DNA of 64,000 bases from Rhodococcus jostii RHA1 (GCF_000014565.1 NC_008268.1:4526001-4590000); one strand, 5' to 3'; numbered from the stretch's first letter, positions 7,855 through 16,279 are shown. The notes: generated by a model from the sequence alone, not told the origin. Translations and numbers: made by a program.

Positions 7855-9341
7855 ATCTTCCGCAGCACGTACACACCCTCATCGTGGGGGCAGGTTTCGC
7901 CGGCATGGGACTGGCGGCGCGCATCCTGCAGACCCAGCCGCAGGCCGACGTCCTGATCATCGAGCGCGGCGACGACGTCGGCGGCACGTGGCGAGACAAC
8001 ACCTACCCGGGATGTGCGTGCGACGTCCCGACGTCGCTGTATTCGTACTCGTTCGCGCCGAGCGCCGACTGGAGTCACACGTTCGCCCGCCAACCCGAGA
8101 TCCACCGTTATCTGAAGAAGGTCGCGGCCGACACCGGGGTCCGGTCCCGGGTGGTGACCGATTGTGAACTGCAGGAAGCGCACTGGGACGCCGACGAGGC
8201 CGTGTGGACCGTCCGGACCAGTCGCGGAACGGTGACGGCGGACGTCGTGGTGGCCGCGACCGGTGCGCTGTCGACTCCCAGCGTCCCGGACATGCCCGGG
8301 TTGGAGACGTTCGGCGGCACCACGTTCCACTCGGCCACGTGGAACCACGACCACGACCTCACCGGTGAGCGCGTGGCGGTCATCGGTACGGGTGCGTCCG
8401 CCGTGCAGTTCGTGCCGGAGATCGCCCCCGTGGCCGAGCATCTCACCGTGTTCCAGCGCACTCCCGCCTGGGTGATCCCGCGCCTCGACCGCGAGCTGTC
8501 CGGCTCCGAGAAGCGCCTCTACCGTCGACTGCCATTGGTGCAGAAGGCCGTCCGCGGGACCGTGTACGGCTTCCGCGAAGCGCTGGGTGGAGTGCTCGCC
8601 CACGCTACCGGGCTGCTGCCGGTGTTCGAGATGGTGGCCAAGGCGCATCTGCGCCGGCAGGTGCGGGATCCGGAACTGCGCCGGAAGCTCACACCGAACT
8701 TCACGATCGGCTGCAAGCGGATGCTGCTGTCGAACGACTGGTTGCGGACCCTCGACCGTCCCGACGTCACGCTCGTCGACGCGGGACTCGCGGGGGTCAC
8801 ACCGGACGGCGTCGTCGACGCGCTGGGTAACGAGCACAAGGTCGACACCATCATCTTCGCGACGGGCTTCACGCCGACGGAACCGCCTGTGGCGCACGCA
8901 TTGCGCGGTGCGAACGGCCGTACCCTCGCCGAGCACTGGGACGGGAGCCCGAGTGCGTACAAGGGGACCACTGTCGCCGGTTTCCCCAATCTGTTCCTGA
9001 TGTACGGTCCCAACACCAACCTCGGGCACAGCTCCATCGTCTACATGCTCGAATCGCAGTCCGCGTACATCGCCGACGCCTTGAACGTGATGCACCACAG
9101 CGAGATCACCGCATTCGAGGTCACCGAGGAGGCGCAGCGCCGGTACAACACCCGCATCCAGTCCGAACTGCAGACCACCGTGTGGAACAAGGGCGGCTGC
9201 TCGAGCTGGTACTACGACTCCGAGGGTCGGAACTCGGTGCAGTGGCCGACCTTCACCTGGAAGTTCCGCTCCCAGTTGCAGCGTTTCGATCAGGAGAACT
9301 ACGTCTCACGACGCAGGGCCGCGAAGGAGACCGTCGCGTGA
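7851..9341 (+). CDS. Baeyer-Villiger type flavin monooxygenase, 496 aa
   Basis: This is a class B FAD/NADPH monooxygenase. An FAD-binding GAGFAG motif is at about residues 13-18. The Baeyer-Villiger fingerprint FxGxxxHxxxW is intact as FGGTTFHSATW near residues 154-164, followed by the NADPH-binding GTGASA near 181. The family inserts oxygen next to a ketone to give an ester or lactone, or oxidises heteroatoms. The GTG start overlaps the TetR stop by four bases, and the stop overlaps the GMC oxidase start by four bases, so the genes are translationally coupled. Together with that oxidase the pathway could run alcohol to ketone to ester. The substrate is unknown; a cyclic or steroid-like compound is only an inference from the ChoD-like partner. 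Confidence 0.9.
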   Translation: MNLPQHVHTLIVGAGFAGMGLAARILQTQPQADVLIIERGDDVGGTWRDNTYPGCACDVPTSLYSYSFAPSADWSHTFARQPEIHRYLKKVAADTGVRSRVVTDCELQEAHWDADEAVWTVRTSRGTVTADVVVAATGALSTPSVPDMPGLETFGGTTFHSATWNHDHDLTGERVAVIGTGASAVQFVPEIAPVAEHLTVFQRTPAWVIPRLDRELSGSEKRLYRRLPLVQKAVRGTVYGFREALGGVLAHATGLLPVFEMVAKAHLRRQVRDPELRRKLTPNFTIGCKRMLLSNDWLRTLDRPDVTLVDAGLAGVTPDGVVDALGNEHKVDTIIFATGFTPTEPPVAHALRGANGRTLAEHWDGSPSAYKGTTVAGFPNLFLMYGPNTNLGHSSIVYMLESQSAYIADALNVMHHSEITAFEVTEEAQRRYNTRIQSELQTTVWNKGGCSSWYYDSEGRNSVQWPTFTWKFRSQLQRFDQENYVSRRRAAKETVA

Positions 9342-11050
9342 CGCATTACGACGTGATCGTGGTCGGCTCCGGTTTCGGTGGCAGCGTCGCGGCGCTCAGG
9401 CTGACCGAGAAAGGGTATCGGGTCGGCGTTCTCGAAGCGGGCAGGCGCTTCGCCGACGACGAGCTGCCCGAGACGAGCTGGCGGCTGCGGCGTTACCTGT
9501 GGGCGCCGTGGCTGGGCTGCTACGGCGTGCAACGGATCCACCTCCTCCCCGACGTCCTGGTCATGGCCGGGGCGGGGGTCGGGGGTGGGTCGCTGAACTA
9601 CGCGAACACCCTCTACCAGCCGCCGCGCCGCTTCTTCGAGGACAAGCAGTGGGCGCACATCACCGACTGGCAGTCGGAGCTGGCCCCGTATTACGAACAG
9701 GCGAAACGGATGCTGGGCGTGACGACCAATCCGTCGTTCACCCCCGCCGACGCCGTCATGCGTGAGGTGGCCGAGGAGATGGGCGCAGGTGAGACGTTCA
9801 CGTCCACACCGGTGGGCGTCTTCTTCGGCGAACCGGGGTCGCGGGTGGCCGATCCGTTCTTCGGCGGAGTAGGGCCCGAGCGCACGGGGTGCACCGAGTG
9901 CGGCGGTTGCATGACGGGTTGCCGTGTGGGCGCGAAGAACACGCTCGTCAAGAATTACCTCCACCTCGCCGAGAAGGCGGGCGCCCGGGTCCATCCGCTG
10001 ACGACGGTGAAGGAGTTGCGCCCGCGATCGGGCGGGGGCTACGAGCTGCGGACCCGCCGCACCGACGGCATCCGCAAGCGGGAGCACTCGTTCACCGCCG
10101 ACCACGTGGTGGTCGCCGCAGGCACGTACGGCACCGCCCGGCTGTTGCTGGCGATGAAGGAATCCGGTGCGCTGCCGCGGTTGTCGCCGAGGCTGGGGTC
10201 GGTGGTGCGCACCAATTCGGAGGCGGTCCTCGCGGCCACGGCGAAGAACCGCGCCACCGACTTCACGAAGGGCGTGGCCATCACGTCCTCGTTCCACCCG
10301 GACGATCACACCCACATCGAGCCCGTGCGGTACGGCAAGGGCAGCAACGCGATCGGACTGTTGCAGACCGTCCTCAGCGACGGCGGCGGCAGGACGCCGC
10401 GGTTGCTGAAGACGGTCGGCGTCGCGTTGCGCCGCCCCGGGGCGTTCGTGCGGAGCCTGTCGGTGCGGCACTGGTCGGAACGCACCGTGATCGCGCTCGT
10501 GATGCAGACCGACGACAATTCGCTCGAACTGGCCAAGGGGCGGGGCCGCCTCGGTCGCGCGGTCACCAGCCGTCCCGGACCCGGAGATCCGCCACCGGAG
10601 TGGATCCCGCAGGGTCACACGGCCATCCGCAAGGTGGCCGAACGGATCGGCGGAGACCCCGGCGGTTCGTTCGCCGACGTCGTGAACATTCCGATGACCG
10701 CGCATTTCCTCGGGGGTTGCACCATCGGGGACTCGCCTGACACCGGCGTCGTAGACCCCTACCTCCGGGCGTACGGCCACGACGGTCTGCACGTGGCCGA
10801 CGGTTCCGTGGTGAGCGCGAACCTCGGCGTCAATCCGTCACTCACTATCACCGCCCAAGCCGAGCGTGCATTCGCGCTGTGGCCCAACAAGGGTGAGGCC
10901 GACACCCGGCCCGAGCCGGGCAAGCCATACGTACGTATCGAACCGTCGCCGCCCCGGAATCCGGTGGTACCCGCCGACGCGCCGGGTGCGCTGCGGCTCC
11001 CGCTGACGGTCACCACCCGAAGGGAAACAGTCCATGTGGAGCGTGCCTGA
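9338..11050 (+). CDS. ChoD-like GMC oxidoreductase, 570 aa
   Basis: The protein starts with a dinucleotide-binding VVGSGFGGSVAALRL and carries the GMC-type second signature GAGVGGGSLNYANTLY near residue 85. It also has a cysteine cluster CTECGGCMTGCRVGAKNT near residue 190, and ends with a C-terminal region containing VNIPMTAHFLGGCTIGD and SANLGVNPSLTITAQAE. From memory these stretches closely resemble M. tuberculosis ChoD (Rv3409c), annotated as a cholesterol oxidase although its true substrate is debated. The function is FAD-dependent alcohol oxidation, probably of a sterol-like or terpenoid alcohol. The GTG at 9338 overlaps the monooxygenase stop. It is the third gene of the TetR-controlled operon. 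The clustered cysteines could bind metal or an iron-sulfur cluster, which is unproven. Confidence 0.88.
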   Translation: MTHYDVIVVGSGFGGSVAALRLTEKGYRVGVLEAGRRFADDELPETSWRLRRYLWAPWLGCYGVQRIHLLPDVLVMAGAGVGGGSLNYANTLYQPPRRFFEDKQWAHITDWQSELAPYYEQAKRMLGVTTNPSFTPADAVMREVAEEMGAGETFTSTPVGVFFGEPGSRVADPFFGGVGPERTGCTECGGCMTGCRVGAKNTLVKNYLHLAEKAGARVHPLTTVKELRPRSGGGYELRTRRTDGIRKREHSFTADHVVVAAGTYGTARLLLAMKESGALPRLSPRLGSVVRTNSEAVLAATAKNRATDFTKGVAITSSFHPDDHTHIEPVRYGKGSNAIGLLQTVLSDGGGRTPRLLKTVGVALRRPGAFVRSLSVRHWSERTVIALVMQTDDNSLELAKGRGRLGRAVTSRPGPGDPPPEWIPQGHTAIRKVAERIGGDPGGSFADVVNIPMTAHFLGGCTIGDSPDTGVVDPYLRAYGHDGLHVADGSVVSANLGVNPSLTITAQAERAFALWPNKGEADTRPEPGKPYVRIEPSPPRNPVVPADAPGALRLPLTVTTRRETVHVERA

Positions 11051-11678
11051 ATCGACCACCCGGCGCACCGACTGGCCCGAGAGCGCGCCACCCCCGTGGC
11101 CCGCGGGGGTGCGCGCGACACTGTGGTGGCACCGCAGCACCACGGCCGCTCGCGCGCTCGGACCCGACGGTGCCACCGTGCCGTTGACCCTCGCGATGAT
11201 GGTCGACTACCTCGACTCGCCCGTCGGCCCCTACCGGGAAATCCTCGCCAGTCCGGTGCTCCGCGCGCCCGGACGTCGCATCGGCCTCCTGCCGCGCATG
11301 GCGGTCCCGTTCATTGCCGTGGATTCGGAACCCTCCGTGCACGGCGGCCGCGTGCACTGGAGCCTGCCGAAGGTGCCTGCCGAGTTCGGCGGCGACGTGC
11401 ACGGCGACTTCGAAGCCTCGTCCGACACGTGGCGCGTCGTCACGAGCACTCGTCCGCGCGGACCGCGGCTACCGATCGCCGGCGCGCTGGGTTTCGCTCA
11501 ACCCGGCGACCACGGCCTCGTCACGGCGTCCGCGCGACTTCGGGGCCGTTTCCGATATGCCCGCGTGGACGTGACGGCCGAAGGTCCCACCCTCGGTGAC
11601 TGGCTGACGCCCGGCACCCACCACGGCATCGTGATCACGGACGGCCGGATGACCACCGGACCCGCGCAGCACCGCTGA
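11034..11678 (+). CDS. Acetoacetate decarboxylase-like protein, 214 aa
   Basis: The sequence fits the acetoacetate decarboxylase/DUF2071-like beta-barrel fold, with hydrophobic strands and a central HWSLPKVPAEF. In that stretch the lysine may correspond to the Schiff-base lysine of true decarboxylases. The assignment is from pattern reading and the chemistry could have diverged; members also act as hydratases or lactonase-like enzymes. The ATG at 11034 lies 17 bases inside the end of the GMC gene and is preceded by GAAGGGA, so it is translationally coupled as the last gene of the operon. It may process the product of the oxidase and monooxygenase steps. Confidence 0.65.
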   Translation: MWSVPESTTRRTDWPESAPPPWPAGVRATLWWHRSTTAARALGPDGATVPLTLAMMVDYLDSPVGPYREILASPVLRAPGRRIGLLPRMAVPFIAVDSEPSVHGGRVHWSLPKVPAEFGGDVHGDFEASSDTWRVVTSTRPRGPRLPIAGALGFAQPGDHGLVTASARLRGRFRYARVDVTAEGPTLGDWLTPGTHHGIVITDGRMTTGPAQHR

Positions 11679-11683
11679 CCCGC

Positions 11684-12062
11684 TCAGGCCGGTCGCTGTC
11701 CGATGCCCGCGACCACGCCGGTGAGACGTGGCAGCACGGTGTCGCGCCAACCCGGACCCATCCGCGTCGCGGCTGCGCTTGTGGTCGAGGTCGAAGCCGG
11801 AATGGTCGAGGAACAGGCCGGTGCCCGCACCTCGGGAACGAGGCGCCAGACAAGCGTCCAGTTCTCGGCGGTCAGGTGGTAGTGCCGTTGCCGCCCGGAC
11901 GGTTCGTCGCGGACGAGCCCGGCCCGGCGCAGGACCTGCAGGTGCTCTGCCACGGCGGGCCGGCTGAGGTCGAACCGGCCGGCGAGGTCCCCGGCGGTGA
12001 GGGGGCCGTCCACCGGGATTTCCGGCAGGCGCCGTCGCGCGGGGTTGGCGAGGGCGACACAT
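11684..12062 (-). pseudogene. Decayed ArsR-SRPBCC (AHSA1) regulator
   Basis: One frame encodes the heart of an ArsR winged helix, ALANPARRRLPEIP then GDLAGRFDLSRPAVAEHLQV and LVRDEPSGRQRHYHLT. The expected N-terminus is missing: a TAG stop lies a few codons upstream in this frame and no proper start precedes ALANPARRR. Straight after HYHLTA the protein jumps to ENWTLVWRLVPE, which looks like the end of an SRPBCC/AHSA1 domain. The next stretch (FLDHSGFDLDHKRS) is readable only in another frame, and the first frame resumes with MGPGWRDTVLPRLTGVV up to the stop at 11684. ArsR proteins fused to SRPBCC domains are known, so this looks like such a gene after an internal deletion of about 100 codons plus two compensating frameshifts. 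A short product from GTG 12013 remains possible. Confidence 0.65.
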
Positions 12063-12069
12063 CCTTTTC

Positions 12070-12104
12070 TTGACTAATTCCAAAAAGGCGCGATACTTGA
12101 ACAC
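12070..12104 (+). promoter_or_regulatory. furA promoter with AT-rich Fur-type operator
   Basis: TTGACT (12070-12075) and GATACT (12092-12097) form -35 and -10 boxes with a 16-base spacer, and the start ATG follows the -10 by seven bases, so the mRNA is probably leaderless. The AT-rich TTGACTAATTCCAAAAAG closely resembles, from memory, the mycobacterial furA operator where FurA represses its own promoter. Confidence 0.7.
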
Positions 12105-12563
12105 ATGCGACACGACACGGATCCCAAAGCGCAGCTGCGCGAGGTGGGCCTGCGTGTCACTGCACCACGTGTTGCAGTGTTGAATGCGGTTGCCGTGCGG
12201 CCGCATTCCGACGTCGACGACATTGCGGCCGTAGTTCGTGAAGAGCTGGGATCGGTCTCCACCCAGGCGGTATACGACGTCCTCAAGGCGTGCACCGCCG
12301 CCGGCCTGCTCAGACGTATCGAGCCCGCGGGATCGCCCGCGAGGTTCGAAACCCGTACCGGAGACAACCACCACCACCTCGTGTGCCGCAGCTGCGGGAC
12401 CGTCGTGGACGTGGACTGCGCCGTCGGTGAGGCTCCGTGCCTCGACCCGTCGGAGGCCCACGGTTTCGAGATCGACGAGGCCGAGGTCGTCTTCTGGGGG
12501 CTCTGCTCGCAGTGCCGGACCGGCGCGCAGAGCGGAACCGGGTCGGCAGCAGCCCTGTCCTGA
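12105..12563 (+). CDS. furA: FurA-type peroxide/iron regulator, 152 aa
   Basis: This is a Fur-family metalloregulator. The winged helix spans about residues 10-80 (REVGLRVTAPRVAVLNAV and STQAVYDVLKACTAAGLLRR). The metal-binding half carries DNHHHLVCRSCG near residue 90 and a second cysteine pair in LCSQC near 140, giving the usual structural zinc site. The gene lies 54 bases upstream of a catalase gene, the classic actinobacterial furA-kat arrangement in which FurA represses both genes until peroxide oxidises it. The upstream promoter is leaderless with a mycobacterial-type operator. The partner here is a monofunctional catalase rather than KatG. Confidence 0.9.
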   Translation: MRHDTDPKAQLREVGLRVTAPRVAVLNAVAVRPHSDVDDIAAVVREELGSVSTQAVYDVLKACTAAGLLRRIEPAGSPARFETRTGDNHHHLVCRSCGTVVDVDCAVGEAPCLDPSEAHGFEIDEAEVVFWGLCSQCRTGAQSGTGSAAALS

Positions 12564-12617
12564 CCCCGTCCGTCCCCACCGCTCCACCCTCACCCGATGC
12601 AACCTGGAGGCTTTGCC

Positions 12618-14087
12618 ATGCCTGAAACACAGCGCGCCACCACCAACAACTTCGGAATTCCCGTCGCCAGCGACAACGAATCCCTCACGGCGGGCACGCA
12701 GGGCCCTATCCTGCTGCACGACCACTACCTGATCGAGAAGCTCGCCCAGTTCAACCGGGAGCGTGTCCCGGAGCGCGTCGTCCACGCCAAGGGTGGCGGT
12801 GCGTTCGGCGAGCTGGTCGTCACCCACGACGTGAGCCGCTACACGAAGGCCACGCTGTTCCAGCCCGGCGTCAGGACCGAGTCACTGGTCCGCTTCTCCA
12901 CCGTCGCCGGCGAGCAGGGCAGCCCCGACACCTGGCGTGACCCGCGCGGATTCGCCGTGAAGTTCTACACCGAGGACGGCAACTACGACCTCGTCGGCAA
13001 CAACACGCCCGTCTTCTTCATCAAGGACCCGATCAAGTTCCCCGACTTCATCCACTCGCAGAAGCGACTGCCGGGATCCGGTCTGCGCGACCACAACATG
13101 CAGTGGGACTTCTGGACGCTGCGGCCCGAGTCCGCGCACCAGGTGACCTGGCTGATGGGTGACCGCGGAATCCCGAAGACGTGGCGTCACATGGACGGTT
13201 TCGGCTCGCACACGTACCAGTGGGTCAACGCCGAAGGCGAACGGTTCTGGGTCAAGTACCACTTCAAGACCGATCAGGGCATCGAGTTCCTCACGCAGGA
13301 CGAGGCCGACACCCTCGCAGGCAACGACCCCGATCATCACCGCGCCGACCTGTACGACACGATCGCCCGCGGCGAGTTCCCCAGCTGGACGCTGAAGGTT
13401 CAGGTCATGCCCGTCGACGAGGCCGAGGGCTACCGGTTCAACCCGTTCGACCTCACCAAGGTGTGGTCGCAGAAGGACTACCCGCTGATCGAGGTCGGCA
13501 AGTGGACCCTCAACCGCAACCCCGACAACTTCTTCGCGCAGATCGAGCAGGCCTCGTTCGAGCCGTCGAATGTCGTTCCGGGAATCGGCTTCTCGCCCGA
13601 CAAGATGCTGCTGGGGCGGGTCTTCTCCTACGCGGACGCGCACCGGTACCGCATCGGCGCCAACTACGCGCAGCTGCCGGTCAACGCGCCGAAGAACCAG
13701 GTCAACTCGTACTCGCAGGACGGTGCGATGCGGTACGCCACCAATTCGCCCGAGACCCCCGTGTACGCGCCGAACTCCTACGGCGGCCCGCACGCAGACG
13801 CGTCGCTCGCGGGCGACGAGGGACAGTGGGCGTTCGACGGCGAGTCCGTGCGAGCCGGCTACATCGAGCACGCCGAGGACGGCGATTTCACGCAGGCGGG
13901 CACGCTCGTCCGTGAGGTCCTGAGCGACGAGGAACGCGACCGCCTGGTGGACAACATCGTCGGCCACGCGCTCGGCGGCGTCAGCGAACCGGTTCTGCTG
14001 CGGGTCTTCGACTACTGGAAGAGCGTCGACCCCGACCTGGGCAAGCGAGTGGAAATCGGTGTCCGGGAAGGGCAGAGCCAGAACTGA
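12618..14087 (+). CDS. katA: Monofunctional heme catalase, 489 aa
   Basis: The protein is a typical small-subunit catalase, which turns hydrogen peroxide into water and oxygen in the cytoplasm. The distal histidine is in [11 protein letters not shown] (about residue 55), the distal asparagine is in [10 protein letters not shown] (about 130), and the heme-ligand tyrosine is in [14 protein letters not shown] (about 340). ATG 12618 is chosen because GGAGG lies 10 bases upstream; an earlier in-frame ATG at 12597 has no such site. The length is normal for the family. It lies downstream of furA and is probably co-transcribed and derepressed under oxidative stress. Confidence 0.95.
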   Translation: MPETQRATTNNFGIPVASDNESLTAGTQGPILLHDHYLIEKLAQFNRERVPERVVHAKGGGAFGELVVTHDVSRYTKATLFQPGVRTESLVRFSTVAGEQGSPDTWRDPRGFAVKFYTEDGNYDLVGNNTPVFFIKDPIKFPDFIHSQKRLPGSGLRDHNMQWDFWTLRPESAHQVTWLMGDRGIPKTWRHMDGFGSHTYQWVNAEGERFWVKYHFKTDQGIEFLTQDEADTLAGNDPDHHRADLYDTIARGEFPSWTLKVQVMPVDEAEGYRFNPFDLTKVWSQKDYPLIEVGKWTLNRNPDNFFAQIEQASFEPSNVVPGIGFSPDKMLLGRVFSYADAHRYRIGANYAQLPVNAPKNQVNSYSQDGAMRYATNSPETPVYAPNSYGGPHADASLAGDEGQWAFDGESVRAGYIEHAEDGDFTQAGTLVREVLSDEERDRLVDNIVGHALGGVSEPVLLRVFDYWKSVDPDLGKRVEIGVREGQSQN

Positions 14088-14106
14088 TGTCGGTGGTGAG
14101 GCAGGC

Positions 14107-14166
14107 TCAGAGCAGGCCCCACCAATAGATCAGCACGGCGAGAACGAACACGATCACAGTTTCCAC
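14107..14166 (-). CDS. Putative 19-residue membrane peptide
   Basis: A GTG start at 14166 follows GGAGGAGGGTCGTC, an unusually strong ribosome binding site. It opens a 19-codon frame: METVIVFVLAVLIYWWGLL, then TGA at 14107. The product would be a single hydrophobic span ending in a tryptophan pair. It is convergent to the catalase gene, whose stop is 19 bases away. Tiny one-span peptides of this type occur as transporter subunits (for example MetS-like) or as stress regulators, but no partner transporter lies beside it. The evidence is the ribosome binding site, the hydrophobicity and the otherwise empty DNA. Confidence 0.5.
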   Translation of the reverse strand: METVIVFVLAVLIYWWGLL

Positions 14167-14243
14167 GACGACCCTCCTCCGCCCGACTGCACGCACTTCC
14201 ATCATCCACCTTCAGCGGGGACGGACGCCACTGCGCTTCGCGC

Positions 14244-14287
14244 CCGTGAGTACTTGTCAACCGCCCGCGGTTGACAAGTACTCACGG
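14244..14287. repeat. Gene-end inverted repeat, copy B
   Basis: GTGAGTACTTGTCAAC (14246-14261) pairs exactly with GTTGACAAGTACTCAC (14270-14285), extended by CC/GG at the ends; the loop is eight bases. It shares GTGAGTACTT with copy A but differs inside the stem, with matching changes in both arms. It lies in non-coding DNA about 160 bases after katA. Confidence 0.75.
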
Positions 14288-14389
14288 CCGTGTGACAGGT
14301 GTGTCGGATGTTGTTGCTAGGTTGGGCGGTGTCAGGACACCGGCTCGGATGACCGTGTCCCGAGTCGGGGTCGAAAGGTGCTGTCTTCC

Positions 14390-15193
14390 ATGGTGATGGG
14401 TCCCACCCATGCAATGTCCGGTGCGGCTGTCGGTCTGGCGGTGGCGGATCTGCTGCCGCTCGACTGGGGTGGGCCCACGTCGACCGCCGAGACCTTCACG
14501 TTCGCGGCGGTGTGCGCCGGAGCGGCGCTTCTCCCGGACCTGGACACGAGCCAGTCCACGGTCGCGCGCTCGTTCGGTCCGGTCAGCAGCGTCGTCGCGA
14601 AGGGCGTCGATGCGGTGTCGCTGGCTTTCTACACCGTCACCAAGGGCAAACGCGACGGCAAGCGGCGTGGCGGGCACCGCACGCTCACCCACACGGCCCT
14701 GTTCGCCGCCGGTATCGGGGCCGGGGTGTCCGCGCTGGTCGTCCAGTTCGGCAAGCCGGCCATCATCGCGACGCTGTTCGTCTGCCTCGGGCTCGCGCTC
14801 CGCGGGCTGGCCGGGGAGCTGGCCAAAGAAAAAGGCTGGCTGGCGGTTTCGGTGGTCGCGGCGGTGCTGTCCGCGCTCACCTGGCAGTCGTATCCCACCG
14901 AGGCCGGTTCCACCGGACTCGGAGTCGCGGTGGCCCTCGGCTGCGCCACCCACTGCCTCGGCGACGCCATCACCAAGGAAGGCGTCCCCTTCCTCGCCCC
15001 GTTCCTCACACTCGGCAAGGAACGGTGGTGGGAGTTCCGGCTCCCGTCGTTCCTGTCCATCCGGGCGGGCGGGCCGTTCGAGAAGGTCGTGCTCGGGCCC
15101 GCCCTGACGGTGGCCGTCGGTCTCATGGTCATCTGGGCCATCGACGGTGCGCCGCAGGCAATCTACGACGCGTTCATGCCTGTCCCGCAGTGA
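14390..15193 (+). CDS. YdjM-like (LexA-regulated DUF457) membrane protein, 267 aa
   Basis: The protein resembles the YdjM/membrane-bound metal-dependent hydrolase family. Near its start it has GPTHAMSGAAVG, then LLPDLDTSQS near residue 50, HRTLTHT near residue 100, and ATHCLGDAITKEGVPFLAPF near 190. These conserved His and Asp residues may form a metal site at the membrane face. Five or six hydrophobic segments lie between them. Members are poorly understood; some are LexA-controlled in enteric bacteria. The start is uncertain: ATG 14390, ATG 14396 and GTG 14378 are all in frame, with GAAAGG at about 14371. It ends one base before the convergent siderophore-binding gene. Confidence 0.75.
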   Translation: MVMGPTHAMSGAAVGLAVADLLPLDWGGPTSTAETFTFAAVCAGAALLPDLDTSQSTVARSFGPVSSVVAKGVDAVSLAFYTVTKGKRDGKRRGGHRTLTHTALFAAGIGAGVSALVVQFGKPAIIATLFVCLGLALRGLAGELAKEKGWLAVSVVAAVLSALTWQSYPTEAGSTGLGVAVALGCATHCLGDAITKEGVPFLAPFLTLGKERWWEFRLPSFLSIRAGGPFEKVVLGPALTVAVGLMVIWAIDGAPQAIYDAFMPVPQ

Positions 15194-15194
15194 C

Positions 15195-16205
15195 TCAGGC
15201 GGCCGCGAGCATGTTCTCGAGGTCGTCGAGGACGAGCATAGCCCCGGTGGGTCCCAGCGCGAGGAACCAGGTCTCGTCGCTCACGTGCACGGCCTTGCCG
15301 TCCTTCACCGCCTGCATCTGATTCCACAGCGGGCCGCCGACCACGGTCGACTCGTCGGTGGTCTCGGGCGCGCCGTAGCTGGAGTAGAAGATCCGGTCGG
15401 CGTTCGCCTCACCGATCGTCTCCTGGCTCACCTCGACGGCGAGTTCGTCGACGTTCTGCACCGTCGGACGCGGAAGTCCGACGTCGTTCAGGATGACGCC
15501 GATGAACGACAGGTTGCCGTACAGGCGGATCTTGCCGGACATGAACCGGACCAGCGAGATCGTCGGCTCGTCCGTGATGGTCTCCCGGACCTCGTCGGCG
15601 CGGGTCTGATAGGCGTTGAGTACCTCCTCCGCCTTGGTCTCCTCACCGAGGGCGTCGGCGACCAGCAGGAAGTTCTCCTTCCACGGGAAACCGGGGCGGA
15701 TGCCGAACACGGTCGGTGCGATGGACGACAGCTGCGGGTACAGCTTGTCGGCGCGCAGCTTGCTGCCCAGGATCAGATCGGGCTGCAGCGCGGAGATCGC
15801 CTCGAGATTCAGGTTGTTGGTGGTCCCGACGTCCGGCACCCCGGCCAGCTTGTCGGCGAGGTAGGACGGCTGGCCGGCGGCGCTCTCGGGGCTGGCCAGT
15901 CCGACGGGCGTGATGCCCAGGGAGAGCACGTCGTCCAGCTCACCGCCGTCGAGGACGATCACCCGTTCGGGCTTCTTCTCGATGACGGTCTCGCCGAGCG
16001 CGTGGGTGATGGTCCGGGGGAAGGCGCCCGGTTCGGCGTCGGTGCCGAGCTTGGCGGTCTCGGCGTCCGCCGTGGCGAACAGACGGCCGCCGGTGGCGAC
16101 GTCGGCGTTGCCGGCGGACGACCCGGTGTCGGTGGTGCCGCAGGCGGCGAGAAAGACGGTGGCCAGGGCAACCAGCCCGGCGCGTACGTAGAGCCTCGAA
16201 GACAT
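15195..16205 (-). CDS. Iron-siderophore ABC transporter substrate-binding lipoprotein, 336 aa
   Basis: A lipoprotein signal with lipobox LAAC lies at about residues 19-22, so the mature protein is lipid-anchored outside the membrane. The body is a class III periplasmic-binding fold of the FecB/FepB type: VIEKKPERVIVLDGGELDDV, LSLGITPVGLA and LQPDLILGSKL are all hallmark segments. It captures ferric siderophores for an ABC importer. The permease and ATPase genes are not adjacent. An IdeR/DtxR-like box overlaps the promoter, so expression should rise under iron limitation. The ATG lies about six bases after a TAGCCT hexamer and has no ribosome binding site, which suggests a leaderless mRNA. Confidence 0.9.
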   Translation of the reverse strand: MSSRLYVRAGLVALATVFLAACGTTDTGSSAGNADVATGGRLFATADAETAKLGTDAEPGAFPRTITHALGETVIEKKPERVIVLDGGELDDVLSLGITPVGLASPESAAGQPSYLADKLAGVPDVGTTNNLNLEAISALQPDLILGSKLRADKLYPQLSSIAPTVFGIRPGFPWKENFLLVADALGEETKAEEVLNAYQTRADEVRETITDEPTISLVRFMSGKIRLYGNLSFIGVILNDVGLPRPTVQNVDELAVEVSQETIGEANADRIFYSSYGAPETTDESTVVGGPLWNQMQAVKDGKAVHVSDETWFLALGPTGAMLVLDDLENMLAAA

Positions 16206-16225
16206 GAGGTGAGGCTAGCCTGAGG
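16206..16225 (-). promoter_or_regulatory. IdeR/DtxR-like iron box
   Basis: GAGGTGAGGCTAGCCTGAGG contains the perfect core palindrome AGGCTAGCCT (16212-16221). It resembles the actinobacterial iron box TTAGGTTAGGCTAACCTAA. It covers the probable -10 hexamer and abuts the start codon of the siderophore-binding gene, the expected place for iron-dependent repression. Confidence 0.65.
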
Positions 16226-16279
16226 TTTTGGGCGGGTGCTCGCGGGGTCCCGGGCAATCGGACAACGCCTCCGCCATGC

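Noticed and set aside
11469..12827. Long minus-strand frame spanning the ArsR remnant, furA and the start of katA
   Set aside because: It crosses well-supported genes and promoters on the other strand, and its translation shows no family features.
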